Assembly: GCF_023347535.1 (NCBI RefSeq)
Contig: NZ_CP094473.1
Coordinates: forward strand, 1,302,001 to 1,366,000
Origin: Faecalibacterium sp. HTF-F
GTDB taxonomy: Bacteria > Bacillota > Clostridia > Oscillospirales > Ruminococcaceae
Direction: 5' to 3'
DNA length: 64,000 nt
The notes below the pieces were generated by a model. That model was given only the letters and a program-made list of their open reading frames with translations. It was not told the origin of the DNA and searched no databases. Below are positions 1 to 7,469 of the stretch, piece by piece (position 1 is the stretch's first letter; the number at the start of each line of letters is the position of its first letter). Both the position numbers and the translations under genes were made by a program.

Positions 1-83
1 AGAGCATCGAGATTTTTGTAAAAATCCCGCAGCTTCAGGTTCACCACGCTCAGCAGCATGATGGGGTCATTGGGCAGAGCCAT
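1..83 (-). CDS. DUF4250 domain protein (partial, C-terminus outside window)
   Basis: Reverse-strand frame starting at the ATG whose complement is 81-83, preceded by a GGAGGC ribosome site (91-96). The visible N-terminus begins MALPNDPIMLLSVVNLKLRD, which matches the start of the short DUF4250 proteins that are common in Clostridia and have no known function. Only about 27 codons are inside the window. It lies downstream of rpmB, separated by a terminator, so it is probably expressed mainly from read-through or an own weak promoter. Family assignment is from recall of the N-terminal motif. Confidence 0.75.
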   Translation of the reverse strand, partial: MALPNDPIMLLSVVNLKLRDFYKNLDA

Positions 84-106
84 TTGTTTTGCCTCCTTAC
101 AGCAAC

Positions 107-141
107 AAAAAAAGCCGGCCACTCGACAAAGTGACCGGCCA
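107..141 (-). terminator. Rho-independent terminator of rpmB
   Basis: On the reverse strand a roughly 10-bp GC-rich stem (GCCGGTCACT pairing with AGTGGCCGGC) is followed by seven T residues. It follows the rpmB stop codon directly and separates it from the DUF4250 gene. Confidence 0.85.
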
Positions 142-152
142 CATACACCAAA

Positions 153-341
153 TTAGACAGCGCGGGTAACTTTGCCAGCGCGCAGGCAACGGGAGCATGC
201 GTAGACGTACTTGGGAGAACCCTCAACGACCGCCTTGACACGACGGACATTCGGCTTCCAGGTACGGTTGGAACGACGATGAGAGTGAGAAACCTTGATA
301 CCAAAGGTAACACCCTTGCCGCAGCATTCACATTTAGCCAT
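153..341 (-). CDS. rpmB: 50S ribosomal protein L28
   Basis: 62-residue basic protein beginning MAKCECCGKGVTFG. The paired Cys motif at residues 4-7 (CECC) and the later Cys pair (YACSRC) make a four-cysteine zinc-ribbon form of L28. The length equals the usual family length. The open frame continues upstream on the reverse strand, but the ATG at 341 is the correct start: it is preceded by GGAGGT at a proper distance and begins the conserved MAKC sequence. L28 is a structural protein of the large ribosomal subunit. It is transcribed alone from the promoter at 394-422 and ends in a strong terminator. Confidence 0.97.
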   Translation of the reverse strand: MAKCECCGKGVTFGIKVSHSHRRSNRTWKPNVRRVKAVVEGSPKYVYACSRCLRAGKVTRAV

Positions 342-393
342 GGTACTTGCACCTCCTGCAGTGAAGTAAGGAATCAAAATAATCAGCTTGACT

Positions 394-422
394 ATTGTAA
401 CAGATTGACCTGCAAAATGCAA
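394..422 (-). promoter_or_regulatory. sigma-A type promoter of rpmB
   Basis: Reverse strand: TTGCAT (417-422) and TACAAT (394-399) separated by exactly 17 bp, about 50 bp upstream of the rpmB start. Confidence 0.75.
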
Positions 423-493
423 GCCTTTTTTCAAAAAATATCCGTGTTTTTTGCCGGGGACTTGTGTGCAGGGCAAAAAGATAGTATTATATA

Positions 494-502
494 TGGTATA
501 AT
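494..502 (+). promoter_or_regulatory. Extended -10 promoter for the site-2 protease operon
   Basis: TGGTATAAT (TG-N-TATAAT) lies 22 bp upstream of the ATG at 524. No good -35 box at 17 bp, as expected for an extended -10 promoter. Confidence 0.6.
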
Positions 503-523
503 GAAAAAAGGCAGGAATATCGC

Positions 524-1198
524 ATGACCTCTCAGGGCATCTATTATCTCATCCGCGCACTGGTGGCACTGGTGGCCATCCCCTTCCACGAAGCGGGCCA
601 TGCGCTGGCCGCGTGGCTGCTGGGCGACGACACCGCAAAGCGGCAGGGCCGTCTTTCGCTGAACCCTTTTGTACACTTTGACCTGCTGGGTACGCTGTGC
701 ATGGTGTTTGCGGGCGTGGGCTGGGCAAAGCCGGTCTCCACCGATCCCCGCAACTTCAAAAACCCGAAGTGGGGCATGGCCCTTACCGCGCTGGCAGGCC
801 CTGCGGCAAACATGATCCTTGCCTATGTGGGCATGGTGGCGTGGAAGCTCATGTACTACTGGGCCCCGGTGAACGATGCCACCCTGTATGTTGCCATGTT
901 CCTGCAGTACCTTGTGCTGATGAATGTGAGCCTTGCCGTGTTCAACTTCATCCCGGTGCCGCCGCTGGACGGCAGCCGCATCCTGCTGGTGGTGCTGCCC
1001 CGGCAGATGTACTTTGGCCTGATGCGGTACGAGCGCTACATCATGATCGCCCTGCTGGCTGCAGTGTGGTTTGGCGCGCTGGATACGCCGCTGTACTATC
1101 TGAACAACATTGTGTGGGATCTGCTGGGCAAGGGCACCGGATACATCGATAAGATCGCGTATTCCATCTACTACGCAGGCCTTGGGACGGTGGTGTGA
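524..1198 (+). CDS. Site-2 protease family protein (M50 metalloprotease)
   Basis: 224-residue membrane protein. The zinc motif HEAGH is at residues 22-26 inside the first hydrophobic segment and the second metal-binding segment PVPPLDGSR is near residue 150, the arrangement of small S2P/rhomboid-like M50 peptidases found beside scpAB in Firmicutes. These enzymes cut substrates within the membrane; no substrate can be named here. The stop codon overlaps the GTG start of scpA (GTGA), so the two are translationally coupled. It is distinct from the second, SpoIVFB-like S2P at 61609. Function beyond the protease family is unknown. Confidence 0.9.
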   Translation: MTSQGIYYLIRALVALVAIPFHEAGHALAAWLLGDDTAKRQGRLSLNPFVHFDLLGTLCMVFAGVGWAKPVSTDPRNFKNPKWGMALTALAGPAANMILAYVGMVAWKLMYYWAPVNDATLYVAMFLQYLVLMNVSLAVFNFIPVPPLDGSRILLVVLPRQMYFGLMRYERYIMIALLAAVWFGALDTPLYYLNNIVWDLLGKGTGYIDKIAYSIYYAGLGTVV

Positions 1199-1923
1199 GC
1201 GTGGCAGAGGAACTGACCTTCCATCTGGAAGATTTTGACGGCCCGCTGGAATTATTGCTGGCACTTGTGGCCAAACATAAGATGGATCTGCACAACATCC
1301 CCATTCTGGAGCTGATCGATCAGTACACCCGCACGGTGGAGCAGGCAGACCCCGACCCGGAAGCCGCCAGCGCTTTTATTGAAATGGCTGCGCGGCTTGT
1401 GGAGATGAAGAGCTATCTGCTGTTGCCCCGCAGCGAAGAGGGCGAGCGGCTCAAGCAGGAGTTTACCGGTCAGCTCATTGAGTACGACCAGTGCCGCCGT
1501 ATGGCTGCGCTGCTGCGCGAAAAAGCGGAGGCCGCGCCGGTGTTTGTGCGCCCGCCTGCAGAAATGGAGTTCGATACCGCCTATGACCTGCACCATGCGC
1601 CGCAGGTGCTGGCAGACTACTGGGCCGCACTTTCGGGCCGCACCAAACTGCGCAGGGAGCCCACACAGCAGCAGTTCGAGCCGCTGGTAACGGCACCCAT
1701 GGTGTCGGTGACGAGCCGGGTGGTGTACATTTTGCGGCACCTGATCAGCGGTACAGCGGCGAAAATGAGCCAGCTGTTCAGCCGCCAGCAGACCCGCAGC
1801 ACCAATGTGGCCACCTTTCTGGCCCTTTTGGAACTGGTGCGCGGCGGCCGCGTAAAGTTGGACGAACAGGGCCAGCTGACCATGCAGCGGGGCCGCATCC
1901 AACGTGACAAGGAGAAAGAATGA
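1195..1923 (+). CDS. scpA: Segregation and condensation protein A (kleisin)
   Basis: 242-residue acidic protein with the typical ScpA N-terminus (FDGPLELLLALV, residues about 14-25) that binds the Smc neck, and a C-terminal winged-helix half. ScpA bridges Smc heads and recruits ScpB in the SMC-ScpAB condensin, which organises newly replicated origins. A GTG start at 1195 overlaps the preceding stop; a second GTG two codons downstream (1201) is also possible. It overlaps scpB by 4 bp (ATGA), the standard scpA-scpB arrangement. Length is normal for the family. Confidence 0.96.
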   Translation: MSVAEELTFHLEDFDGPLELLLALVAKHKMDLHNIPILELIDQYTRTVEQADPDPEAASAFIEMAARLVEMKSYLLLPRSEEGERLKQEFTGQLIEYDQCRRMAALLREKAEAAPVFVRPPAEMEFDTAYDLHHAPQVLADYWAALSGRTKLRREPTQQQFEPLVTAPMVSVTSRVVYILRHLISGTAAKMSQLFSRQQTRSTNVATFLALLELVRGGRVKLDEQGQLTMQRGRIQRDKEKE

Positions 1924-2471
1924 ACCAGAAACAGATCCGTGCAGCCGTGGAGGCTATGCTGTTTGCCTGTGGGGACCCCATTGGCGCAGACAAGCTGGCT
2001 CAGGCGGTACAGCTGCCGCAGGTCAGCGTGGAAGCCGCGCTGGAAGCCTTGCGGGAGCATTACACCAGAGAGGACAGCGGCCTGTGTCTGCTGCATCTGA
2101 ACACCCGCTGGCAGCTTGCCACGAAAACGGAGTGGGCCGACTGCATCCGCCGCCTGCTGGACAGCCGTCGCTCGGTGCCGCTGGGGCCTGCCGCCATGGA
2201 GACCCTGACCGTCATTGCCTACAATCAGCCGGTGTCCCGTGCCTTTATTGAGCAGGTGCGCGGCGTGGACTCTTCGTCCAGTGTGTCCGGTCTGCTGGAA
2301 AAGGGCCTCATTGAGGAAGCCGGACGTCTTGACCTGCCGGGCAGGCCGGTGAGCTTCCGCACCACGGATACCTTTTTGCGGGTGTTCGGCCTTTCCAGCC
2401 TGGCGGATCTGCCGCCGGTGCACGGCGCGGAAACAAAGAGTGACACGGCATCGAAGGAAAGTGAGGGGTAA
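1920..2471 (+). CDS. scpB: Segregation and condensation protein B
   Basis: 183-residue two-winged-helix protein. Diagnostic blocks are the N-terminal EAMLFACGDP and the central TLTVIAYNQPVSRA followed by VRGVDSSSSVSGLLEKG, all typical of ScpB. It dimerises and clamps ScpA in the Smc complex. The start overlaps the scpA stop (ATGA at 1920-1923) and an upstream GGAGAAAG serves as ribosome site. The length matches other clostridial ScpB proteins. The downstream DUF2953 gene follows after three bases, so the operon continues. Confidence 0.96.
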   Translation: MNQKQIRAAVEAMLFACGDPIGADKLAQAVQLPQVSVEAALEALREHYTREDSGLCLLHLNTRWQLATKTEWADCIRRLLDSRRSVPLGPAAMETLTVIAYNQPVSRAFIEQVRGVDSSSSVSGLLEKGLIEEAGRLDLPGRPVSFRTTDTFLRVFGLSSLADLPPVHGAETKSDTASKESEG

Positions 2472-2474
2472 CGC

Positions 2475-3209
2475 ATGGGAGCATTCCTCGCCGCGCTGGG
2501 CGCAGTGCTGTTGTTTGTGCTGAAAGCCGTCGGCATCCTGCTTTTGGTGGTGCTGGTGCTTGTGGTGCTGCTGCTTTTGTGCCCCTTCTGTGCGGATCTG
2601 TGCTGGGAGCACGGTGTGCTCACCGTAAGAGCCGGCGCACTGGGGATCACCTTCCCGGTGTTCCAGTACCCGAAGCCGGAGACGCCGCCCGCGCCGGAAA
2701 ACCCGGAGCCGCCCAAAGGCTTTGGCAAAGTGAAGGCAAAATTTGCTGCATGGCGCGCTGAGCGCAAGCGGAAAAAAGCCGAAGAAAAGGCCCGCAAAAA
2801 GGCTGCCGCCGGCAAGCCTGCCCGGCCCCGCAAAAAGGCAAAGATCACGCTGGAGATCCTCTGCACCATGCTCAGGGGGGCGGGCAGGTTGATGAAGGCT
2901 GTGTTCGGGGCCCTGCGCATCACAAAAATACAGGTGCGCCTTGGCGTGCGCGGGGAGGACCCTGCTGCAGCGGCCCGCGATTACGGCAAGCTGCAGGCGT
3001 GGCTGTATCCGGTGCTGGGCGTACTGGATCGGTTCCTCTGGCTGCAATTTGACGAGCTGCGCATCCTGCCGGACTTTGGCAGCAGTCAGCCCACGGTAGA
3101 AGACCGGGTGTCCTGCCGGGTGAGCGCGCAGGCACTGTTCATTGTGATCGCGGCTCTGCGCGTTTTGTACGAATTTTGGCGCAAAAAAGTGTTGGACATC
3201 TTCCTGTAA
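2475..3209 (+). CDS. DUF2953 domain membrane protein
   Basis: 244 residues. One strong N-terminal transmembrane stretch (residues about 7-36, rich in Leu and Val), then a very basic, Lys/Arg/Ala-rich linker (about residues 85-125) and a C-terminal conserved part with the family-type segment around LPDFGSSQPTVEDRVSCRVS. DUF2953 proteins commonly sit between scpB and gerW/ytfJ in Clostridia and are conserved with sporulation genes, but their role is unknown. The start follows the scpB stop by 3 bp. The order scpA-scpB-DUF2953-gerW seen here supports the assignment. Confidence 0.85.
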   Translation: MGAFLAALGAVLLFVLKAVGILLLVVLVLVVLLLLCPFCADLCWEHGVLTVRAGALGITFPVFQYPKPETPPAPENPEPPKGFGKVKAKFAAWRAERKRKKAEEKARKKAAAGKPARPRKKAKITLEILCTMLRGAGRLMKAVFGALRITKIQVRLGVRGEDPAAAARDYGKLQAWLYPVLGVLDRFLWLQFDELRILPDFGSSQPTVEDRVSCRVSAQALFIVIAALRVLYEFWRKKVLDIFL

Positions 3210-3327
3210 AATGTGGTACACTATATAAAAATATCAATGCAAGTTTTCCGCTCTGTCTGCCGCAAGGCAGAGAAGAGTGCTGACACGGGCACACTGCCCG
3301 AATTGAATGAAAAAGGAGCACTGTTTT

Positions 3328-3732
3328 ATGGCTGAACATCCCATTCAGGGCCTGATGAACGTTACCATGGAGAAGATCCACCAGATGGTGGACTCCAACA
3401 CCATCATCGGCAAGCCCATTACCACCGAGGATGGCATCACCATCCTGCCGGTGTCCAAGGTTTCCTTTGGCTTTGCCTCCGGCGGCACCGATTTTGACGG
3501 CAAAAATGCTGCCAACAAGGATCTGTTCGGCGGCGGTTCCGGCGCGGGCGTAAACATCCAGCCCGTGGCATTTCTGGTCATCAAGGATGGCTGCGTGCGC
3601 ACCATCCAGCTGTCCGATACCTCCAACACCATCGACCGTGCGCTGACCATGCTGCCTGAGCTGGTGGACAAGCTTGCCGCCATGGTGAAGAAGGACGATA
3701 AGACCCCGGAAGCCGCACCTGCGGAGAAGTAA
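3328..3732 (+). CDS. gerW: GerW/YtfJ family sporulation protein
   Basis: 134-residue protein from the ATG at 3328, which has AAAAGGAG nine bases upstream; the longer frame starting at 3307 would place that ribosome site inside the gene. The conserved core is TILPVSKVSFGFASGGTDF followed by GGGSGAGV, the signature of YtfJ/GerW. In Bacillus the protein sits in the inner spore membrane and is needed for germination. The family name is firm; the role in this organism, whose relatives are described as non-sporing, is uncertain. It ends an operon beginning near 524 or has its own promoter just upstream (3192-3222). Confidence 0.9.
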   Translation: MAEHPIQGLMNVTMEKIHQMVDSNTIIGKPITTEDGITILPVSKVSFGFASGGTDFDGKNAANKDLFGGGSGAGVNIQPVAFLVIKDGCVRTIQLSDTSNTIDRALTMLPELVDKLAAMVKKDDKTPEAAPAEK

Positions 3733-3738
3733 AATATA

Positions 3739-3853
3739 CCAGCAGGACGGCAGGGAGTTTCTCCAGCGAATGTCCTGGGGGTGGGGCCCCGGCGCGCAAG
3801 CGTTGGGGCGGGACTGGAGTCCCGGGCTGTTCGCGGAGAAAGCTCCCTGCTGG
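3739..3853. other. Branched palindromic intergenic element (possible structured RNA)
   Basis: The 248-bp gap between gerW and rluB holds a complex inverted structure. Outer arms: CCAGCAGG (3739-3746) with CCTGCTGG (3846-3853), then GAGTTTCTCC with GGAGAAAGCTC. Inside are two further hairpins: GCCCC/GGGGC closing CGC-GCAA-GCG (about 3786-3809), and GGGAC-TGGA-GTCCC (about 3810-3823). This looks like a multi-branched RNA fold or an interspersed palindrome; no second copy was recognised in this window. Confidence 0.5.
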
Positions 3854-3980
3854 CCTGCCGATCACCATCGCCGTAACTGTGAGCTTCCAACTCATAGTTT
3901 TGATACAGGCGCATCCGCACCCCAAAGCAGGGGAAAGGTGCGCGTTTTGAGCGCCGGGAGGCGCACAAGGAGTTTGAATT

Positions 3981-4811
3981 ATGGCAGAAGAACGTATTCA
4001 GAAGATCATGGCCGAGCAGGGGCTTTGCTCCCGCCGTGCCGCCGAACAGATCATCGCCGAGGGCCGCGTCAAGGTCAACGGCCATCCCGTCAAGGTGGGC
4101 GACAAGATGGACCCCAACCGTGACGTGCTGCATGTGGACGATGAGCGCATCTATATCCGCAAGGATCAGCAGATGTACTATCTGGCACTGTATAAGCCCC
4201 GCGGCTATGTGACCACCGCCAGCGATGAGCTGGGCCGCAAGACCGTGATGGAGCTGGTGAGCGATATCCCTGCCCGCCTGTACCCGGTGGGCCGTCTGGA
4301 TAAGGACAGCGAAGGCCTGCTGCTCATGACCAACGACGGCGCTTTTGCACAGGCTGTCACCCATCCGTCCGGCGGCATCTCCAAGCTGTACCGCGTCACC
4401 GTGCAGCCCCGCGCCGATGAAAGCCAGATCCTGAAGCTGAGCAGCGGCGTTGTGCTGGATGATGGGACCAAGACCATGCCTTGCGCCATCAACGTTGTTA
4501 CCGACGAGCCGGGCCGCACCGTGATGGAAATGACCCTGAAAGAGGGCAAGAATCGCGAGATCCGCCGTATGTGCGAGACCGTAGGTCTGGAAGTGGTGCG
4601 TTTGAAGCGCAACGCCGAGGGTGTCGTGAAGCTGGGAATGCTCAAGCCCGGCACCTATCGCGAGCTGACCAAGGCGGAGATCAACGGTCTGCGTGCCGCT
4701 GCCGCCAAGGGCCGCGCCCAGACCCGCAGCGCCGCAGTGCAGTCCAAGGCTGCCGAGCGCCGCCCCCGCGGCCCGGTGGGCAAGGGTAATGCCCCCAAAA
4801 AGCGGAAGTAA
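3981..4811 (+). CDS. rluB: Ribosomal large-subunit pseudouridine synthase B family
   Basis: 276 residues. An S4 RNA-binding domain occupies residues about 3-60 (RIQKIMAEQGLCSRRAAEQI), followed by the RsuA/RluB catalytic domain with the active-site Asp in RLDKDSEG (D107). A conserved KNREIRRM block lies near residue 190. The C-terminal 40 residues are a basic Ala/Arg/Lys tail ending NAPKKRK. It converts one uridine of 23S rRNA to pseudouridine; which position cannot be told from sequence alone, and RluB/RluE/RluF separation is not certain. AAGGAG upstream at 3968-3973 supports the start. A strong terminator follows. Confidence 0.92.
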   Translation: MAEERIQKIMAEQGLCSRRAAEQIIAEGRVKVNGHPVKVGDKMDPNRDVLHVDDERIYIRKDQQMYYLALYKPRGYVTTASDELGRKTVMELVSDIPARLYPVGRLDKDSEGLLLMTNDGAFAQAVTHPSGGISKLYRVTVQPRADESQILKLSSGVVLDDGTKTMPCAINVVTDEPGRTVMEMTLKEGKNREIRRMCETVGLEVVRLKRNAEGVVKLGMLKPGTYRELTKAEINGLRAAAAKGRAQTRSAAVQSKAAERRPRGPVGKGNAPKKRK

Positions 4812-4824
4812 ATACACCTGTAAA

Positions 4825-4859
4825 GGGGAGAAGCGTCCAAAGATGCTTCTCCCTTTTTT
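4825..4859 (+). terminator. Terminator after rluB
   Basis: GGGAGAAGC...GCTTCTCCC stem with a short AAAG-containing loop followed by six T. Confidence 0.88.
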
Positions 4860-5156
4860 GCTGCGGGGTAGAAAGATGAATAACTGTCAGCTCTTCACCT
4901 TTCAGGTGAGAAAAATTGCAGTCCACCGCAAATACACCGAAAACGGACGCACCTGCAACGAAAATTGCTGCGTGACCCTGCGGCAGGACGGGCTGTGCAT
5001 GCGAGAAATACAAAAAATACTTTTGACAACAAAAGTTCATCTTTCTGAAGCAGACCTGTTCATCGACAGAATTTGTGCTATAATACAAAAGCAACGCTTT
5101 GTCCGGCCTGATGAAGGCGGGGCGGAGCAGATCGGAAAACAAGGAGTTTTGGAATC
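4860..5156 (+). promoter_or_regulatory. Intergenic region with promoter of the NSS transporter
   Basis: About 300 bp with no convincing gene. An extended -10 box, TGCTATAAT, is at 5076-5084, about 70 bp before the start codon. A TTGACA-like hexamer at 5024 is too far from it to act as its -35. A reading frame opening at 4876 runs through this promoter into the next gene and is judged spurious. Confidence 0.6.
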
Positions 5157-6527
5157 ATGGAAAGAGAAAAACTGAAGTCCCGGCTGGGCTTCATTCTGCT
5201 TTCGGCAGGCTGTGCCATCGGCATCGGCAACGTGTGGAAGTTCCCTTATATTGCCGGTCAGGGCGGCGGCGGCGCATTTGTGCTGTTCTACCTGCTCTTT
5301 CTGGTCATTCTGGGCCTGCCCATCATGACGATGGAGTTTGCGGTGGGGCGTGCTTCCCGCAAGAGCCCGGTGCGGGCCTATCAGGCACTGGAAAAACCGG
5401 GCCAGAAGTGGCACATCCACGGCTATCTCACCCTCGTGGGCTGCTACCTGCTCATGATGTTCTACACCACCGTTGCAGGCTGGATGCTGCACTATTTCTA
5501 CATGACCGCAGTCGGCAAGCTGGCGGGTCTGGACGCCGATCAGGTGGCCGGTAAGTTCACCGAAATGCTGGCAGACCCCGGTGTTATGACCTTCTGGATG
5601 GTCTTTGTTGTGGCGCTGGGCGTTTTTGTGTGCGCCAAGGGCCTGCAGAACGGCCTTGAGCGCGTGACCAAGGTCATGATGATCGCCCTGCTGGTGATCA
5701 TGGTGGTGCTGGCCGTCAACAGCCTGTTTATGCCCGGTGCAAAGGAGGGCCTGAGCTTCTTCCTTGTGCCTGACTTCAAGCGGATGGAAGAGGTGGGCGT
5801 GGTCAACACACTGGTGTCCGCCATGAATCAGGCCTTCTTCACCCTGAGCCTTGGCATCGGCGCAATGTCCATCTTTGGCAGCTACATCGACAAGGAGCAC
5901 TCCCTGCTGGGTGAGTCCGTCCGCATTGTCATTCTGGATACCTTTGTGGCCATCACCGCCGGTCTTATCATTTTCCCGGCCTGCTTCACCTACGGCGTGG
6001 ACCAGACCAGCGGCCCCAGCCTGATCTTCATTACCCTGCCCAACATCTTCGCCAATATGGCCATGGGCCGGTTGTGGGGCTCCCTGTTCTTCCTGTTCAT
6101 GGCCTTTGCGGCGCTTTCCACCGTGCTGGCCGTGTTCGAGAACATCATCTGCTGCGGCATGGAGCTCACCGGCTGCAGCCGCAAAAAATCCAGTCTGGTG
6201 AACCTTGTGCTCATCACGGCGCTTTCGCTGCCCTGCGTGCTGGGCTACAACCTCTGGGCATGGGACGGCTTTGCCGTGTTCGGCGGCGCTGTGCTGGACT
6301 TTGAAGACTTCCTCGTCAGCAACCTGTTCCTGCCGCTGGGCAGTCTGGTGTATCTGCTGTTCTGCGTTACCCGTTACGGCTGGGGCTGGGACAACTATAA
6401 AAAGGAAGTCAACACCGGCAGCGGCCTCAAAATGCAGGACTGGATGCGCGGCTACCTGACCTATGTGCTGCCGGTCATTGTGCTGTTCATCTTTGCCTTT
6501 GGCATCTACGATAAATTTTTTGCGTAA
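5157..6527 (+). CDS. Neurotransmitter:sodium symporter (NSS) family transporter
   Basis: 456-residue integral membrane protein with about 11-12 hydrophobic segments. The first segment carries the NSS sodium/substrate signature: GCAIGIGNVWKFPY (about residues 19-32) followed by a GGGGAF loop. Bacterial NSS proteins (LeuT, MhsT, TnaT) import amino acids using the sodium gradient; substrate cannot be inferred further, though the lack of a long C-terminal tail fits the prokaryotic 11-12 helix type. A ribosome site AAGGAG lies about ten bases upstream. Transcribed alone between the promoter at 5076 and the terminator at 6687. Confidence 0.93.
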   Translation: MEREKLKSRLGFILLSAGCAIGIGNVWKFPYIAGQGGGGAFVLFYLLFLVILGLPIMTMEFAVGRASRKSPVRAYQALEKPGQKWHIHGYLTLVGCYLLMMFYTTVAGWMLHYFYMTAVGKLAGLDADQVAGKFTEMLADPGVMTFWMVFVVALGVFVCAKGLQNGLERVTKVMMIALLVIMVVLAVNSLFMPGAKEGLSFFLVPDFKRMEEVGVVNTLVSAMNQAFFTLSLGIGAMSIFGSYIDKEHSLLGESVRIVILDTFVAITAGLIIFPACFTYGVDQTSGPSLIFITLPNIFANMAMGRLWGSLFFLFMAFAALSTVLAVFENIICCGMELTGCSRKKSSLVNLVLITALSLPCVLGYNLWAWDGFAVFGGAVLDFEDFLVSNLFLPLGSLVYLLFCVTRYGWGWDNYKKEVNTGSGLKMQDWMRGYLTYVLPVIVLFIFAFGIYDKFFA

Positions 6528-6536
6528 ATAAATGAC

Positions 6537-6684
6537 TTCGACCTCTCCGCCACCTTCGGTGACGCCTCTTCCAAAGGGAGAAAACCGGACAGAAAGATGC
6601 ACTTTGCATGGACTGCCAAAGGCTCCCACTTTGGGAGAGCTGGCAAACCCGAAAGGGTCTGGCTGAGAGGGCAGGCAGGTTAAC
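6537..6684. repeat. Short palindromic intergenic repeat, copy R1
   Basis: Contains CTCTCCGCCACCTTCGGTGA and, downstream, GGGAGAGCTGGCAAACCCGA / GGGTCTGGCTGAGAGGG. These modules (a CCTCTC...GAGAGG frame around GGGAGC/GCTCCC palindromes and TCACC-TTCG-GGTGA) recur at 17938-18063, 19050-19185 and 20872-21075 in this window. Confidence 0.7.
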
Positions 6685-6686
6685 GA

Positions 6687-6725
6687 AAGGCTCCTCTTAT
6701 TCCATAAATAAGAGGGGCTTTTTGC
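6687..6725. terminator. Bidirectional-looking terminator after the NSS gene
   Basis: Stem CCTCTTATT / AATAAGAGG inside AAAGGCT...GGGGCTTTTT, with a five-T run on the + strand. Confidence 0.75.
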
Positions 6726-6746
6726 AGAAGAAAGGAGTTCTCCGGG

Positions 6747-7469
6747 ATGCACATTCTGATCTGTGATGACGATGCGGCCTTTGGCACCCGCATGGCAGAA
6801 TATGTGGCCGCTTACTTTGCGGCCCGCAGCATTCTGGTACAGACTGCCGTCTGCACCAGCGCGGGGCAGGCGCTGGAAACGCCGGAGCTGGAGCTGTACC
6901 AGCTGGCGTTTCTGGATGTGGACATGCCCAACGTGAACGGTATGGTGCTGGGGCGCCAGCTCAAGCAGAAATGCCCCGGGCTGAAGCTGGTATACGTATC
7001 GGCCTATCTGGAATTTGCATTGGAGGGCTATACGGTCAATGCATACCGCTACCTGCTCAAGCGGGACATTGCGCACACCCTGCCCAGCTGTCTGGACGAC
7101 CTGCTGGCCGAACTGACCGACCAGCGCAAGACCCTGACGGTGCACCACAACCGCGCCGCCACAGAGATCCCGCTGGATCAGATCTATTATCTGGAAAGTG
7201 ATCTGCGCCAGATCAACGTTTATGGCGACATCCCCCGCCAGCCCATCTGCACCTACTACGGCAAAATTGCCGACCTGCCGCAGATGCTGTACGAGAACGG
7301 CTTTTTGCAGGTGAGCCGCAGCGATGTGGTCAACATGAAATATGTGTGCGGCATCCGCAGCTATAAGATGACGCTGAAAAACGGGGTGGAACTCAGCATC
7401 AGCCGCCCGGGCTATGCCGCTATCCGCAGCGCATATCTGGAATGGAAGGGGCAGTACGTCGATGAGTGA
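6747..7469 (+). CDS. LytTR-family response regulator (AgrA/VirR type)
   Basis: 240 residues. N-terminal receiver domain with acidic pocket DDD (residues 7-9), phospho-acceptor Asp57 in FLDVDMP and the following KR of LLKRDI as the conserved Lys region. The C-terminal half (about 135-235) is a LytTR DNA-binding domain (IYYLESDLRQINVY, FLQVSRSDVVNMKYV, GVELSISR). Such regulators bind pairs of 9-bp direct repeats upstream of target genes. The gene overlaps the following GHKL kinase, so the two form a two-component system. RBS AAAGGAG about 12 bp upstream. One good LytTR-like half site is found downstream of the kinase at 8760. Confidence 0.93.
   Translation: MHILICDDDAAFGTRMAEYVAAYFAARSILVQTAVCTSAGQALETPELELYQLAFLDVDMPNVNGMVLGRQLKQKCPGLKLVYVSAYLEFALEGYTVNAYRYLLKRDIAHTLPSCLDDLLAELTDQRKTLTVHHNRAATEIPLDQIYYLESDLRQINVYGDIPRQPICTYYGKIADLPQMLYENGFLQVSRSDVVNMKYVCGIRSYKMTLKNGVELSISRPGYAAIRSAYLEWKGQYVDE

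Noticed and set aside
4876..5175. Open frame upstream of the NSS gene
   Set aside because: It covers the TGCTATAAT promoter and runs into the transporter start; no family pattern.
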